Assembly: GCF_004346225.1 (NCBI RefSeq)
Contig: NZ_SMAJ01000004.1
Location: forward strand, 62,001 to 126,000
DNA length: 64,000 nucleotides
Direction: 5' to 3'
From: Paralcaligenes ureilyticus
GTDB lineage: Bacteria > Pseudomonadota > Gammaproteobacteria > Burkholderiales > Burkholderiaceae_B
The notes beneath the pieces were generated by a model. The model was not told the origin of the DNA, searched no databases, and was given only the letters and a program-made list of their open reading frames with translations. How positions within the stretch are numbered: the stretch's first letter is position 1; each line of letters begins with the position of its first letter. Made by a program: the position numbers and the translations under genes. Below are positions 38,543 to 46,204 of the stretch, in pieces.

Positions 38543-38848
38543 TTAAATCGAAAAAGGAGACTCCGGCACCTGTTTTCGCGCCCAGTCCATCAAGGCTTGG
38601 TCGACATGCACGGCCGAATCCAGCGGAAGCACCCATGTCCGCTGTTCCGAGCGGCCGAGCTTTGCAAAAGTACTCCGAATAATCGCTTCTTCCACATTCG
38701 TGGCAAATCCGATGGCAACCATATGGGCGCCGCCTTCGACATAGATCATGCGCGAGCCCGCTACAGACTTGATCGCGGCGGCGACTTCCTTGCCATAGGT
38801 ACTGATGTCCTCGGGTTTCGCGAACATTAAAGCCACATACGTTTTCAT
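38543..38848 (-). CDS. Small conserved-looking protein of unknown function
   Basis: 101 residues, starting MKTYVALMFAKPEDISTYGKEVAAAIKSVAGSRMIYVEGGAHMVAIGFATNVEEAI. AAAAGGGCT before the ATG is a fair ribosome site. The alternating beta/alpha pattern (strand MKTYVALMF, helix YGKEVAAAI, strand MIYVEGG, strand MVAIGFAT) looks like a small ferredoxin-like alpha/beta fold; no catalytic motif is seen. It is soluble, with no signal peptide. It lies between the fic promoter region and a dehydrogenase remnant on the same strand, so it may have been the downstream partner of a lost SDR gene. Confidence 0.65.
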   Translation of the reverse strand: MKTYVALMFAKPEDISTYGKEVAAAIKSVAGSRMIYVEGGAHMVAIGFATNVEEAIIRSTFAKLGRSEQRTWVLPLDSAVHVDQALMDWARKQVPESPFSI

Positions 38849-38928
38849 CGTCAGCCCTTTTGTTGGATTTGAAGTGTCGGACTCGACATCTTAGAGCAAA
38901 GTCCGTGTCCGCCAAGCCATGAGCGATA

Positions 38929-38988
38929 TCAAGAGATCGTCTCGACCACTCCACCATCCACACGAAGCGCCGCGCGGCCCCGGCGACG
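38929..38988 (-). pseudogene. C-terminal remnant of a short-chain dehydrogenase
   Basis: Read on the minus strand, the frame ending at the TGA at 38929 gives AALRVDGGVVETIS and stop. This is the classic end of SDR enzymes (TGAxLRVDGGxVxxI). Only about 15 such residues remain; upstream the frame turns to unrelated residues and no Rossmann or YxxxK part is present. It is 80 bases before the small unknown gene on the same strand. I read it as the stump of a deleted gene. Confidence 0.55.
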
Positions 38989-39087
38989 TTGCATCATGCC
39001 GCGCAGACAGCGGGTAACCAGTACTGCGCCTCGAACGCGGGCCTTGCAAGGGTTTACCCGTGGTGCCAGTCGCAATCTATTTGTTAT

Positions 39088-39314
39088 GCCAAAACGAATC
39101 TTTAAAAATAGGGCGGATATAAATAAAAATTATATTTATCAATCCATTATGGATGGAATCCAGATAAAAGGAGTTCAAAAAGCCGAGGTAAAAATTTCAT
39201 CCATTAATAAAAAAGCAAGCGCCTCCATCTGGAGCGCCTTCACCAAACACGGCATACTTCAGGCGACGCAACGATTTATTTCAATAAAAATGGCATAAAT
39301 AAGGAGCGAGGCAA
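39088..39314. other. AT-rich gene-poor patch
   Basis: The stretch 38989-39314 has no supported gene. From about 39088 it is markedly AT-rich compared with its surroundings. An open frame (38996-39298 on +, Lys/Ile-rich, from MPKRIFKNRADINKNY) is possible but has no recognised family or clear ribosome site. Near 39222-39239 there is an imperfect GCGC-TCCA/TGGA-GCGC hairpin. Confidence 0.4.
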
Positions 39315-40316
39315 ATGCGGGTAGATAACTTTTTACAAAAGCTAAAAAGCGGTTTTGTTTTTTGTTTCCTGACCGGCTTGATTATCATTGGCGCGTGCGG
39401 CTCGAGCGCTTACGCCGCTTACCCGGACAGACCCATCCGCTTGGTGGTTGGTTTTGCGCCTGGCGGGGCCAACGACATCATAGGCCGCCTAATAGCAAAA
39501 GAATTGACTACGGACTTGGGTGTTTCGGTTGTCGTCGAGAACAAGCCTGGGGCAAGCAGCAATATTGGAACGGCGTTTGTGGCCCATTCCGCGGCGGATG
39601 GATACACCTTGTTCCTGGCATCATTGAACAATGCCATTAACCAAAGCCTGTATCACAACCTGCCTTTCAATTTCGTATCCGATTTTTCACCTGTCGCTTT
39701 GATAGCGACCATGCCCAACATCCTGGTTGTCAATAGCGCGTCGCCTTATCATTCAGTCAAAGAACTTGTTGCTTACGGAAAAGCGCATCCGGGTCGATTG
39801 ACTTTTGCATCATCGGGCACGGGCACATCATTGCACTTGGCGGGGGAGCTATTTAAAATTCAGGCGGGAATTAAAATTGTGCACATTCCTTATAAAGGCA
39901 GTGCATTGGCAATGACGGATTTGCTCGGGGGACGGGTCGATCTCATGTTTGATAATTTAATATCTTCAATATCAAATATAAAGTCAGGGAAGTTAAGGGC
40001 TTTGGCGATAGCGTCTCCTCAGCGATCCCCTTCTCTTCCCGACATTCCGACCATGGCGGAGTCCGGGTATCCCAAATTTGATGTTTCCTCATGGTTTGGG
40101 GTTCTTGCCCCTCGCAATACGCCACCCGACATTATTCAAAAGATCAATGCTTCGGTCGGAAAAGCGTTGAAGAATCCGGAAATGACGAAAAAGCTCGAAC
40201 AATTGGGCGCCACACCGCAGGCCATGACGCCGCAAGCCTTTGGTGATTTCATCAAATCTCAAGTGGACAAATGGGGTACCGTTATTCGAGCAGCGGGGGT
40301 CACTGCCGCTTCGTAG
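39315..40316 (+). CDS. Bug/TctC-type periplasmic solute-binding protein
   Basis: Extracytoplasmic receptor of the tripartite tricarboxylate transporter type, 333 residues. A signal peptide covers about 1-35 (SGFVFCFLTGLIIIGACGSSAYA). The mature start YPDRPIRLVVGFAPGGANDIIGRL and the VVENKPGASSNIGTAFVA and FASSGTGTSLHLAGELFK segments are family hallmarks. AAGGAGCGAGG precedes the ATG. No TctA/TctB membrane genes are nearby, so it is an orphan receptor, which is common in Alcaligenaceae. Its ligand, probably a carboxylate, is unknown. Confidence 0.93.
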   Translation: MRVDNFLQKLKSGFVFCFLTGLIIIGACGSSAYAAYPDRPIRLVVGFAPGGANDIIGRLIAKELTTDLGVSVVVENKPGASSNIGTAFVAHSAADGYTLFLASLNNAINQSLYHNLPFNFVSDFSPVALIATMPNILVVNSASPYHSVKELVAYGKAHPGRLTFASSGTGTSLHLAGELFKIQAGIKIVHIPYKGSALAMTDLLGGRVDLMFDNLISSISNIKSGKLRALAIASPQRSPSLPDIPTMAESGYPKFDVSSWFGVLAPRNTPPDIIQKINASVGKALKNPEMTKKLEQLGATPQAMTPQAFGDFIKSQVDKWGTVIRAAGVTAAS

Positions 40317-40346
40317 CAATAAGTTTCCTTCCAAGGAGAACTCATT

Positions 40347-40832
40347 ATGCAACTCGAAGGCTCTTGCCATTGTGGCGCCGTGCGATTCAGCCTGGACAGC
40401 TCCACTCCTTATCCTTACCAGCGATGCTACTGTTCCATCTGTCGCAAAACGCAAGGCGGCGGGGGTTACGCGATCAACTTGGGGGGCGACGCACGGACGA
40501 TGAAGGTGACGGGCAGCGACGATATTTCGATTTATCACGCCAAAATCAAGCGCTCGGGCCGTACGCATACCAGCACGGCCGAGCGTCATTTTTGCAGGCG
40601 TTGCGGCAGCGCGTTATGGTTGTTCAGCCCGGAGTGGCCGGATCTGATTCATCCGTTTGCCTCGGCCATCGACACGCCTTTGCCCATCCCCCCTGAGAAT
40701 ACCCACCTGTTTATGGATTCCAAGGCCCCCTGGGTGGTCGTTGACAAGCAGCGTCGCGACAAGGTATTTGAGGGCTACCCCGAAGAATCGATTGCCCAGT
40801 GGCATGAACGTCTGGGATTGACGCAGGGTTAG
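40347..40832 (+). CDS. GFA family zinc-binding protein
   Basis: 161 residues of the glutathione-dependent formaldehyde-activating (Gfa/CENP-V) fold. The zinc cysteines are in GSCHCGAVRF (7, 9), CYCSICRKTQGG (28, 30, 33) and FCRRCGSALW. The family name comes from one member; most have no proven activity, so no reaction is claimed. AAGGAG is upstream of the start. It lies 30 bases after the Bug receptor on the same strand and is convergent with the acyl-CoA dehydrogenase, 6 bases between stops. Confidence 0.9.
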   Translation: MQLEGSCHCGAVRFSLDSSTPYPYQRCYCSICRKTQGGGGYAINLGGDARTMKVTGSDDISIYHAKIKRSGRTHTSTAERHFCRRCGSALWLFSPEWPDLIHPFASAIDTPLPIPPENTHLFMDSKAPWVVVDKQRRDKVFEGYPEESIAQWHERLGLTQG

Positions 40833-40838
40833 CCGGCG

Positions 40839-42035
40839 TCAGCCCCATTGCCAGAAGTCGCTGCCTTCGGCCAGCAGGTTCTTGGACAAAACCATTTTGT
40901 GAACCTCCGAGGCGCCGTCCACCAGGCGCGCCTGGCGGGCATAGCGGTACATCCATTCAAGCGGCGTGTCTTTGGAATAGCCTCGCGCTCCGCAAAGCTG
41001 GATGGCCGTATCGACCGCCTTGTGCAGGGTTTCGGACACAACGACCTTGGCCATGGAGACTTCCTTGCGCGCGAAATCGCCCTGGTCCAGCTTCCAGGCG
41101 GCATGCATGGTCAGCAGGCGCCCGATCTGGATATTCATGGCGGCCTCGCCCAGCAGCCATTGCACGCCTTCGTGGTCGGCCATCTTCGAGCCGAACGATT
41201 CGCGGTGCGAGACATAGTCGTTGGCGATTTCGAGGGCCCGTTTGGACAAGCCCAGCCAGCGCATGCAATGCGTCAGGCGGGCCGTGCCCAGGCGGATCTG
41301 CGTCAGCTTCAGACCGTCGCCCACGTTCATCACGCGGTTCTCGTCGGGGATGCGCAAATTCGTAAAGCGCAGTTCGCAATGGCCGCCGTGCTCTTCGGGC
41401 CCCATGATGGGAATGCGCCGCACGATTTCCCAACCGGGGTCGTCTTTATGGAACATGAAGGCCGTCAAGCCTTTGCGGCTGTCGTCCGATGTGCGGGCGA
41501 TAAGAATGAAGTGGGCGGCAACTCCGGCCCCCGTGATGAAATGCTTGGTTCCGTTGATAAGCCAGTGGTCGCCCTGGCGTTGGGCGCGAGTCTGCATCAT
41601 GGAGGGATCGGAGCCGCAACCGGGGGGCGGCTCGGTCATGGCAAAGGAAGAGCGCACCGCGCCATCGATAATCGGTTGCAGCCAGCGGTCTTTTTGCGCT
41701 GTCGTCGCCATTTTGTTAAGGATGATCATGTTGCCGTCGTCGGGTGCGGCCGAATTGAAGACGACCGGCCCGAAGATCGAACGATTCATTTCCTCGTAGC
41801 AAGGCGCCATGTCGGCCACATGAAGGCCTTGGCCGCCACGTTCGCGCGGCATCTGCAGGCTCCACAGGCCTTGCTGGCGGGCCTTGCCTCTGAGCGCCTG
41901 CAGCAGGGTTTCGTTGATGTTCTCATGCTCATCAAAGGAGTCCGGGTTTTTCTCCAGAGGAATGAGCTCTTTATCGACGAACTCTTTGATGCGCTTGCGG
42001 TATATTTCGCCGATGTCGGAAAGGGTGAAGTCCAT
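40839..42035 (-). CDS. Acyl-CoA dehydrogenase
   Basis: FAD-dependent alpha,beta-dehydrogenation of an acyl-CoA, 398 residues. Family segments are SFAMTEPPPGCGSDPSMMQT (FAD/substrate), WLINGTKHFITGA, FGSKMADHEGVQWLLGEAAM and GARGYSKDTPLEWMYRYARQARLVDGASEVHKM. The last is like the ACAD10/11 group that can act on 4-hydroxy or branched acids. It follows an SDR gene by 13 bases on the same strand, so the two likely act in one pathway. The substrate is not deducible. Confidence 0.93.
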   Translation of the reverse strand: MDFTLSDIGEIYRKRIKEFVDKELIPLEKNPDSFDEHENINETLLQALRGKARQQGLWSLQMPRERGGQGLHVADMAPCYEEMNRSIFGPVVFNSAAPDDGNMIILNKMATTAQKDRWLQPIIDGAVRSSFAMTEPPPGCGSDPSMMQTRAQRQGDHWLINGTKHFITGAGVAAHFILIARTSDDSRKGLTAFMFHKDDPGWEIVRRIPIMGPEEHGGHCELRFTNLRIPDENRVMNVGDGLKLTQIRLGTARLTHCMRWLGLSKRALEIANDYVSHRESFGSKMADHEGVQWLLGEAAMNIQIGRLLTMHAAWKLDQGDFARKEVSMAKVVVSETLHKAVDTAIQLCGARGYSKDTPLEWMYRYARQARLVDGASEVHKMVLSKNLLAEGSDFWQWG

Positions 42036-42048
42036 GGAGGGTTATTCC

Positions 42049-42816
42049 TTAAAGAGTGGATTGCAGATGCCCGCCGTCAACGACGATGGAGCTGCCCGTC
42101 ATGTAGGCCGAGGCGTCGGAGGCCAGCAACAAGAGCGCGCCGTCCAGGTCGCTCGCCTGCCCCAGCCGCCGCTGCGGGATGCGCTTGATCATGGCCTGCC
42201 CGGCCTCCGAGGCAAAGAAATCGCGGTTGAGATTCGTTTCAACGTAGCCTGGCGCCAGAGCGTTGACGCGGATGCCGTAACGAGCCCATTCCAGAGCCAG
42301 GGCTTTGGTCATTTGCTCAAGCCCCGCTTTAGAGACGGTGTAGGGCAGTACGTTGCCCGCCACGCGGTAGCCCAGTATGGACGAGACATTGATGATGGAG
42401 CCGGGTTGCCCGGCGGCCACCAGTTCTCGCGCGGCCTCGTTGGCAACCAGCCAGCAGCCCTTCAGGTTGACGTCGATCACCTGGTCCCATTCGTCGGAGG
42501 ATAGCGCCAGCGAATTCTTGTTGACGGCGACTCCGGCCGTGCACACAACGATGTCGATCAGGCCGCACAAGGATTGCGCCTCGCGCAGGCCCGATCGAAC
42601 GCTGGATGCGTCGGTGACGTCGATGACGACGGCATGGGCATCGAGGCCAAGGCCTTTGAGCTTGTCGGCGAGCCTGTCCAGAGGCGCTTGGCGGCGCCCG
42701 GCGACAACGACTTTGGCCCCCGCCTCGCCCAAGGTTTGTGCGAAATGTTCTCCCAGACAACCCGCGGCTCCGGTCACCAATGCGGTTTTCCCGGCGAGGC
42801 TGAATTTGTCGTGCAC
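42049..42816 (-). CDS. Short-chain dehydrogenase/reductase
   Basis: NAD(P)-dependent SDR, 255 residues. The nucleotide motif TGAAGCLG is at about 16-23. The catalytic Ser is in NVSSIL, with YTVSK (Tyr, Lys) about 15 residues on. The end TGSSIVVDGGHLQSTL is typical. An Arg in VVAGRRQ after the second strand suggests NADP preference. First gene of the pair with the acyl-CoA dehydrogenase. Upstream is the 383-base gap shared with the cold-shock promoter. Confidence 0.93.
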   Translation of the reverse strand: MHDKFSLAGKTALVTGAAGCLGEHFAQTLGEAGAKVVVAGRRQAPLDRLADKLKGLGLDAHAVVIDVTDASSVRSGLREAQSLCGLIDIVVCTAGVAVNKNSLALSSDEWDQVIDVNLKGCWLVANEAARELVAAGQPGSIINVSSILGYRVAGNVLPYTVSKAGLEQMTKALALEWARYGIRVNALAPGYVETNLNRDFFASEAGQAMIKRIPQRRLGQASDLDGALLLLASDASAYMTGSSIVVDGGHLQSTL

Positions 42817-43008
42817 AGAATACCTCTCAGTAGTTATATAAAATGGGTTTTCTATAGGTAAAAATCATAGAGCAATCGTTCTATATGCGCAATAATTCCA
42901 GAGTCTGGCAAATTAGCGGGTTAATTGTCCTGATTTGTTGCTCGGAGCCGCCTTTCTTGCGGTTTTTAGCTGTTTTCGCAGGCCCGGCTGGGTTTTCTTG
43001 ATGCTTTC

Positions 43009-43037
43009 TTGGTCGTTTGCGCACAAAAAGGCATAAT
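43009..43037 (+). promoter_or_regulatory. Candidate promoter of the cold-shock gene
   Basis: TTGGTC at 43009-43014 and CATAAT at 43032-43037 are 17 bases apart. A transcript from near 43044 would have a leader of about 155 bases, close to that of E. coli cspA. The rest of the gap 42817-43008 shows nothing definite. Confidence 0.5.
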
Positions 43038-43043
43038 TAAACT

Positions 43044-43199
43044 AGACTTTCAGCCTTGATAAGGCTACATTGCCGCTAAGATTTTCAAGTTCGTTGAAAT
43101 TAGCACAATCCAGTACCAGTACAGTACTTTTTTGCTTAAATCTCCACACCTTGACGGTCTGCTAGAGCATGGTGCTCGTCTTTTTATGGATAGCAAGAA
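43044..43199 (+). promoter_or_regulatory. Long 5' leader of the cold-shock gene
   Basis: About 155 bases without an open frame, with several short inverted repeats (for example GTACCAGTAC) before the ATG. Long structured leaders acting as RNA thermosensors are known for cspA-type genes; that role here is inferred from position only. Confidence 0.4.
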
Positions 43200-43409
43200 A
43201 TGAAAACAGAAACTGGTATTGTTAAGTGGTTCAACAACGAAAAAGGTTTTGGCTTTATTACGCCTGAATCGGGCGGCAAGGATTTGTTCGCGCATCACAC
43301 CGACATCGTCGGAACCGGCTTTAAATCACTCGAAGAAAACCAACGCGTTTCTTTCGAAGTGGCCGAGGGTCCTAAGGGTCCTCAAGCCAAAAATATTAAA
43401 GCTGTGTAA
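43200..43409 (+). CDS. Cold-shock protein, CspA family
   Basis: Single-stranded nucleic-acid-binding RNA chaperone, 69 residues, one cold-shock domain. RNP1 is KGFGFI in [12 protein letters not shown], and RNP2 is DLFAHHTDI, where the usual second-position Val is Ala. [11 protein letters not shown] at the start and [10 protein letters not shown] at the end are standard. It has its own promoter, a long leader and an intrinsic terminator, so it is a one-gene unit. Whether it responds to cold cannot be told. Confidence 0.96.
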   Translation: MKTETGIVKWFNNEKGFGFITPESGGKDLFAHHTDIVGTGFKSLEENQRVSFEVAEGPKGPQAKNIKAV

Positions 43410-43423
43410 GCTTTGCGTATTTG

Positions 43424-43451
43424 AAAAAGCCCACTTCGGTGGGCTTTTTTT
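43424..43451 (+). terminator. Intrinsic terminator of the cold-shock gene
   Basis: AGCCCAC-TTCG-GTGGGCT hairpin with a stable TTCG loop, followed by seven Ts and preceded by As, 15 bases after the stop. Confidence 0.92.
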
Positions 43452-43487
43452 GTAGCGGCAGCCGTAGCGCCACCCCTTGTGGCTGCC
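43452..43487. repeat. Degenerate REP-like units
   Basis: A half unit (GTAGCGGCAGCC) is followed by GTAGCGCCACC-CCTTGT-GGCTGCC, whose arms no longer match fully. It looks like a recombinant of two stem types, immediately after the terminator. Confidence 0.7.
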
Positions 43488-43589
43488 AAATCGTTGAGGG
43501 CTGGCCCCATGGTCTCGTGCGCACAAGTCCCGTACAATGTACGGTCACCCAGGCGAATCAGGAACCCCGGCGCCATTGCGGCAATCACT

Positions 43590-44441
43590 ATGAAAACACC
43601 GAAAAGAATCCAGCCGCTGGTTGAAGAAGGTTTGATCGACGACGTCGTGCGCCAACTCATGAGCGGCAAGGAAGCCACGGTATATGTGGTGCGTTGTGGT
43701 GACGATATCCGGTGCGCCAAGGTGTACAAAGAGGCCACGCAACGCAGCTTTCATCAGGCCGTGGCGTATCAGGAAGGCCGGCGGGTAAAGAATAGCCGGC
43801 AGGCGCGCGCCATGGAAAAGGGCACGCGTTATGGGCGCAAGATGGCCGAAGAGGTTTGGCAAAATGCCGAGGTGGATGCTCTGTATCGCCTGGCCGCCGC
43901 CGGCGTGCGTGTGCCCAAGCCGTATCTGTGCTTTGAGGGTGTGCTGTTGATGGAGTTGGTGCAAGACGCCGATGGCAATGTAGCGCCGCGCTTAAGCGAT
44001 GTGGAGCTTAACCGCGAGCGGGCGCTGGAGTTCCATGCGGCGCTGTTGCGTCAGGTGGTGTTGATGCTGTGCGCCGGCGTCATCCATGGCGACTTGTCCG
44101 AATACAACATTCTGGTCGATGAGCACGGCCCTGTGATTATCGATTTGCCGCAGGCCATCGATGCGGCAGGCAATAGTGTGGCGCCCGCCATGCTGGAACG
44201 CGACGTAACGAATCTGGCTAATTTCTTTGGCGTTTTCGTACCTGAACTGCTGGGCAGTCAGTACGGCAAAGAAATATGGAATCTATACGAGGCTGGCCTG
44301 TTAACGCCCGATACGCCATTAACGGGTCGTGTGGTGGCATCGGATGCGCCTGCCGATGTAGAGGCTGTCATTCGCGAGATCGAGTTGGCGCGTCAGGAAA
44401 AAGAAGAGCAGCGCCGCCAGCAGATGGAACTGCTGGCCTGA
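43590..44441 (+). CDS. RIO1-type serine/threonine kinase
   Basis: 283 residues from ATG 43590 (MKTPKRIQPLVEEGLIDDVVRQLMSGKEATVYVV). The P-loop-like segment SGKEATVYVV with ATP lysine in CAKVYKE, the catalytic HGDLSEYNIL and the metal-binding IDLPQA are those of bacterial RIO kinases such as Pseudomonas PA4780. RIO proteins act in ribosome maturation in archaea and eukaryotes. The bacterial members can be stress-linked, but their targets are mostly unknown. The start at 43479 is rejected because it crosses a REP-like element. Confidence 0.92.
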   Translation: MKTPKRIQPLVEEGLIDDVVRQLMSGKEATVYVVRCGDDIRCAKVYKEATQRSFHQAVAYQEGRRVKNSRQARAMEKGTRYGRKMAEEVWQNAEVDALYRLAAAGVRVPKPYLCFEGVLLMELVQDADGNVAPRLSDVELNRERALEFHAALLRQVVLMLCAGVIHGDLSEYNILVDEHGPVIIDLPQAIDAAGNSVAPAMLERDVTNLANFFGVFVPELLGSQYGKEIWNLYEAGLLTPDTPLTGRVVASDAPADVEAVIREIELARQEKEEQRRQQMELLA

Positions 44442-44443
44442 TC

Positions 44444-44671
44444 CTAATGCGTGGTGCTGCGAGCGCGGTTAACGACCATGCGGTCGTAGAGTCGCGCAAT
44501 GATGGTGCTGCCGGTTTTCAGGAACAGGAACGGGAATATCCCGTGTATGAGCGCGGCAAACGATGCCATCAGCATGGGAACGCCAAATGAAAATGACGCC
44601 GCCATGTGTTGAAGGTAGCTTTCTCCGACCGAGGTCGGATGTTCCTTGAAGAGTTCAAGCAGTTTGCTCAT
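44444..44671 (-). CDS. Small membrane protein, DUF6356 family
   Basis: 75 residues from ATG 44671 (MSKLLELFKEHPTSVGESYLQHMAASFSFG). The HPTSVGESYLQHM motif and one hydrophobic segment (about 35-55, MLMASFAALIHGIFPFLFL) followed by GSTIIARLYDRMVVNRAR match DUF6356. The function is unknown. GGAG precedes the start. It is convergent with the RIO kinase gene, two bases between stops. Confidence 0.8.
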   Translation of the reverse strand: MSKLLELFKEHPTSVGESYLQHMAASFSFGVPMLMASFAALIHGIFPFLFLKTGSTIIARLYDRMVVNRARSTTH

Positions 44672-44803
44672 GGCCGTTCTCCGTTTTGGTTGCCGTCCCG
44701 CCGTCCGGCGATTCCCTCCTCGATATTGTATTTTCTTATGCCGGAAAAAGGCTTTCAAAATTAACCACTATTTCTCCTATAATTAGAAAAATATTCTATT
44801 TAT

Positions 44804-45280
44804 ATGAGCTGTATGGACAAAAAAGACGCTCAACTTCTGTCCCTCCTGCAAGAGGATGCCTCTATGGGCTTGAATGATCTGGCTAAAGCGGTCAGTCTTT
44901 CGCCTACGCCTTGCTGGCGGCGGATCCAGAAATTGCGGGCCGAGGGGGTGATTCGGCAGCAAGTCGTTTTGTGCGACCCGGCGAAACTCAACTTAGGTTT
45001 GACGGCGTTCGTGTCGATTCGCGTAAATCAGCACAACGACGTGTGGACCGAACGCTTTGTCCAAGGTATTCGCGACATTCGGGAGATCGTCGAAATTTAC
45101 CGGATGGCGGGCGACGTGGATTACTTGCTTAAAGTGGTTGTCCCCGATGTCGCGGCCTACGACCAGGTCTACAAGCGATTGATCAAGGTCGCGGAACTGT
45201 TCGATGTCAGCGCCGGGTTTGCCATGGAGGTGGTCAAATATACGACCGCATTGCCGCTGGATTATGTGGGAGATTTGTAG
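44804..45280 (+). CDS. Lrp/AsnC family transcriptional regulator
   Basis: 158 residues. The N-terminal winged helix-turn-helix is at about 5-60 (DKKDAQLLSLLQEDASMGLNDLAKAVSLSPTPCWRRIQKLRAEGVI). A RAM effector domain with GDVDYLLKVVVPDVAAYDQVYKRL follows. An ATG three codons later is also possible. It is isolated, so its target is unknown. The TAG stop codon is formed by the GTAG of a REP-like unit that begins inside the last codon. Confidence 0.94.
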   Translation: MSCMDKKDAQLLSLLQEDASMGLNDLAKAVSLSPTPCWRRIQKLRAEGVIRQQVVLCDPAKLNLGLTAFVSIRVNQHNDVWTERFVQGIRDIREIVEIYRMAGDVDYLLKVVVPDVAAYDQVYKRLIKVAELFDVSAGFAMEVVKYTTALPLDYVGDL

Positions 45281-45300
45281 CGGCACCCCTTGTGGGTGCC
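45277..45300. repeat. REP-like unit overlapping the lrp-type stop codon
   Basis: GTAG plus stem GGCACCC/GGGTGCC. The TAG of the tetranucleotide is the stop codon of the regulator gene. Confidence 0.85.
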
Positions 45301-45323
45301 ACCTGCCCGCGTCGCTCCGCCCA

Positions 45324-45923
45324 TCACGCGCAAGTCACCAATCCCGGGTGATCGATATTTTCAAATATCTTCCGCACGCGCTCTTGCCAGCCGACGGCGA
45401 AATCACGTCGATCGTTATCCTGGGCCGCGCCGGCCAGTATTTTTTGCAATCCCTGCATGACGCCGGGCGAGGAGGGCACCAGATCGGGGTGGTAGCTAAC
45501 CGTCACTGCGGCGCCGGTGTCGGTTCGCTGGAACCGGATGTCGCCATTGACGGGCACATTGAAGAACAGCAGGTTGCGGCGATCGTAATTGCCCCCGAGG
45601 CCTTTGAAACCGGTGTCGGTCGTTGCTCCTGTAATCTGGCTGACCACGTTTGCAATGACGCCGGTGACGCCACTGGCGTGGTCGTTGCGAAACTCCACCC
45701 GGATGCCGCCGCGTTGCGGCAGGCCGTCGCCGTACAGGCTTTTTAAAGCCTTGAGCGTCATCAGATAGGCGCCTGCGACGGTCGGGCACGAGTGTCCGGC
45801 CAGCTTGACCGCGTCAAGGTAGGAATATTCAATAATTCCTTGATCGGCCGCGCCCAGCAGTTCGGTAAGCGGGTCGTATAGGGTAATGGTTTTGACCTTG
45901 TCAAAAAAAGAGGGGTAGCTCAT
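45324..45923 (-). CDS. FmdE-like protein of unknown role
   Basis: 199 residues. The segment LDAVKLAGHSCPTVAGAYLMTLKALKSLYGDGLPQRGGIRVEF resembles the FmdE domain (formylmethanofuran dehydrogenase E-region), whose GHxCP cysteine and histidine bind metal. There is no methanogenesis context, and the C-terminal zinc ribbon of some FmdE proteins is absent. It has no signal peptide. It is convergent with the Lrp-type gene and divergent from the MAPEG gene. The family link is by motif only. Confidence 0.65.
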   Translation of the reverse strand: MSYPSFFDKVKTITLYDPLTELLGAADQGIIEYSYLDAVKLAGHSCPTVAGAYLMTLKALKSLYGDGLPQRGGIRVEFRNDHASGVTGVIANVVSQITGATTDTGFKGLGGNYDRRNLLFFNVPVNGDIRFQRTDTGAAVTVSYHPDLVPSSPGVMQGLQKILAGAAQDNDRRDFAVGWQERVRKIFENIDHPGLVTCA

Positions 45924-46119
45924 AAGTGCTCCGGGTATGGCGAAAGAGGGTCGGAATCGTGTCCGAAACCGCTCGTTTCACTATACCGCTCAACTTTCCC
46001 GGGCGAGGCAGTGGCCGGATTGCCAGTGGGGGCAATGTCGAATTCGTTATGCCTTCACAATAGGGCCGGTGCGAGGCAGAATACAACCTTGGGCGCCGGC
46101 AAGCGTACCTGTTGTTCAT

Positions 46120-46143
46120 GTAGTGGCAGCCCTTGTGGCTGCC
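46120..46143. repeat. Single REP-like unit before the MAPEG gene
   Basis: GTAGT followed by GGCAGCC-CTTGT-GGCTGCC, about 60 bases before the MAPEG start. This is one of the few units on the upstream side of a gene. Confidence 0.85.
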
Positions 46144-46204
46144 ATTCCCCCTGCTGTTGCGGACTTTCCCCGAAGCAACCCGCCAAGTTTTGTCTGGAGA
46201 TATT

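Noticed and set aside
40848-42188. 446-residue + strand frame opposite the acyl-CoA dehydrogenase
   Set aside because: The opposite strand encodes a complete acyl-CoA dehydrogenase with the SFAMTEP motif; this frame has none.
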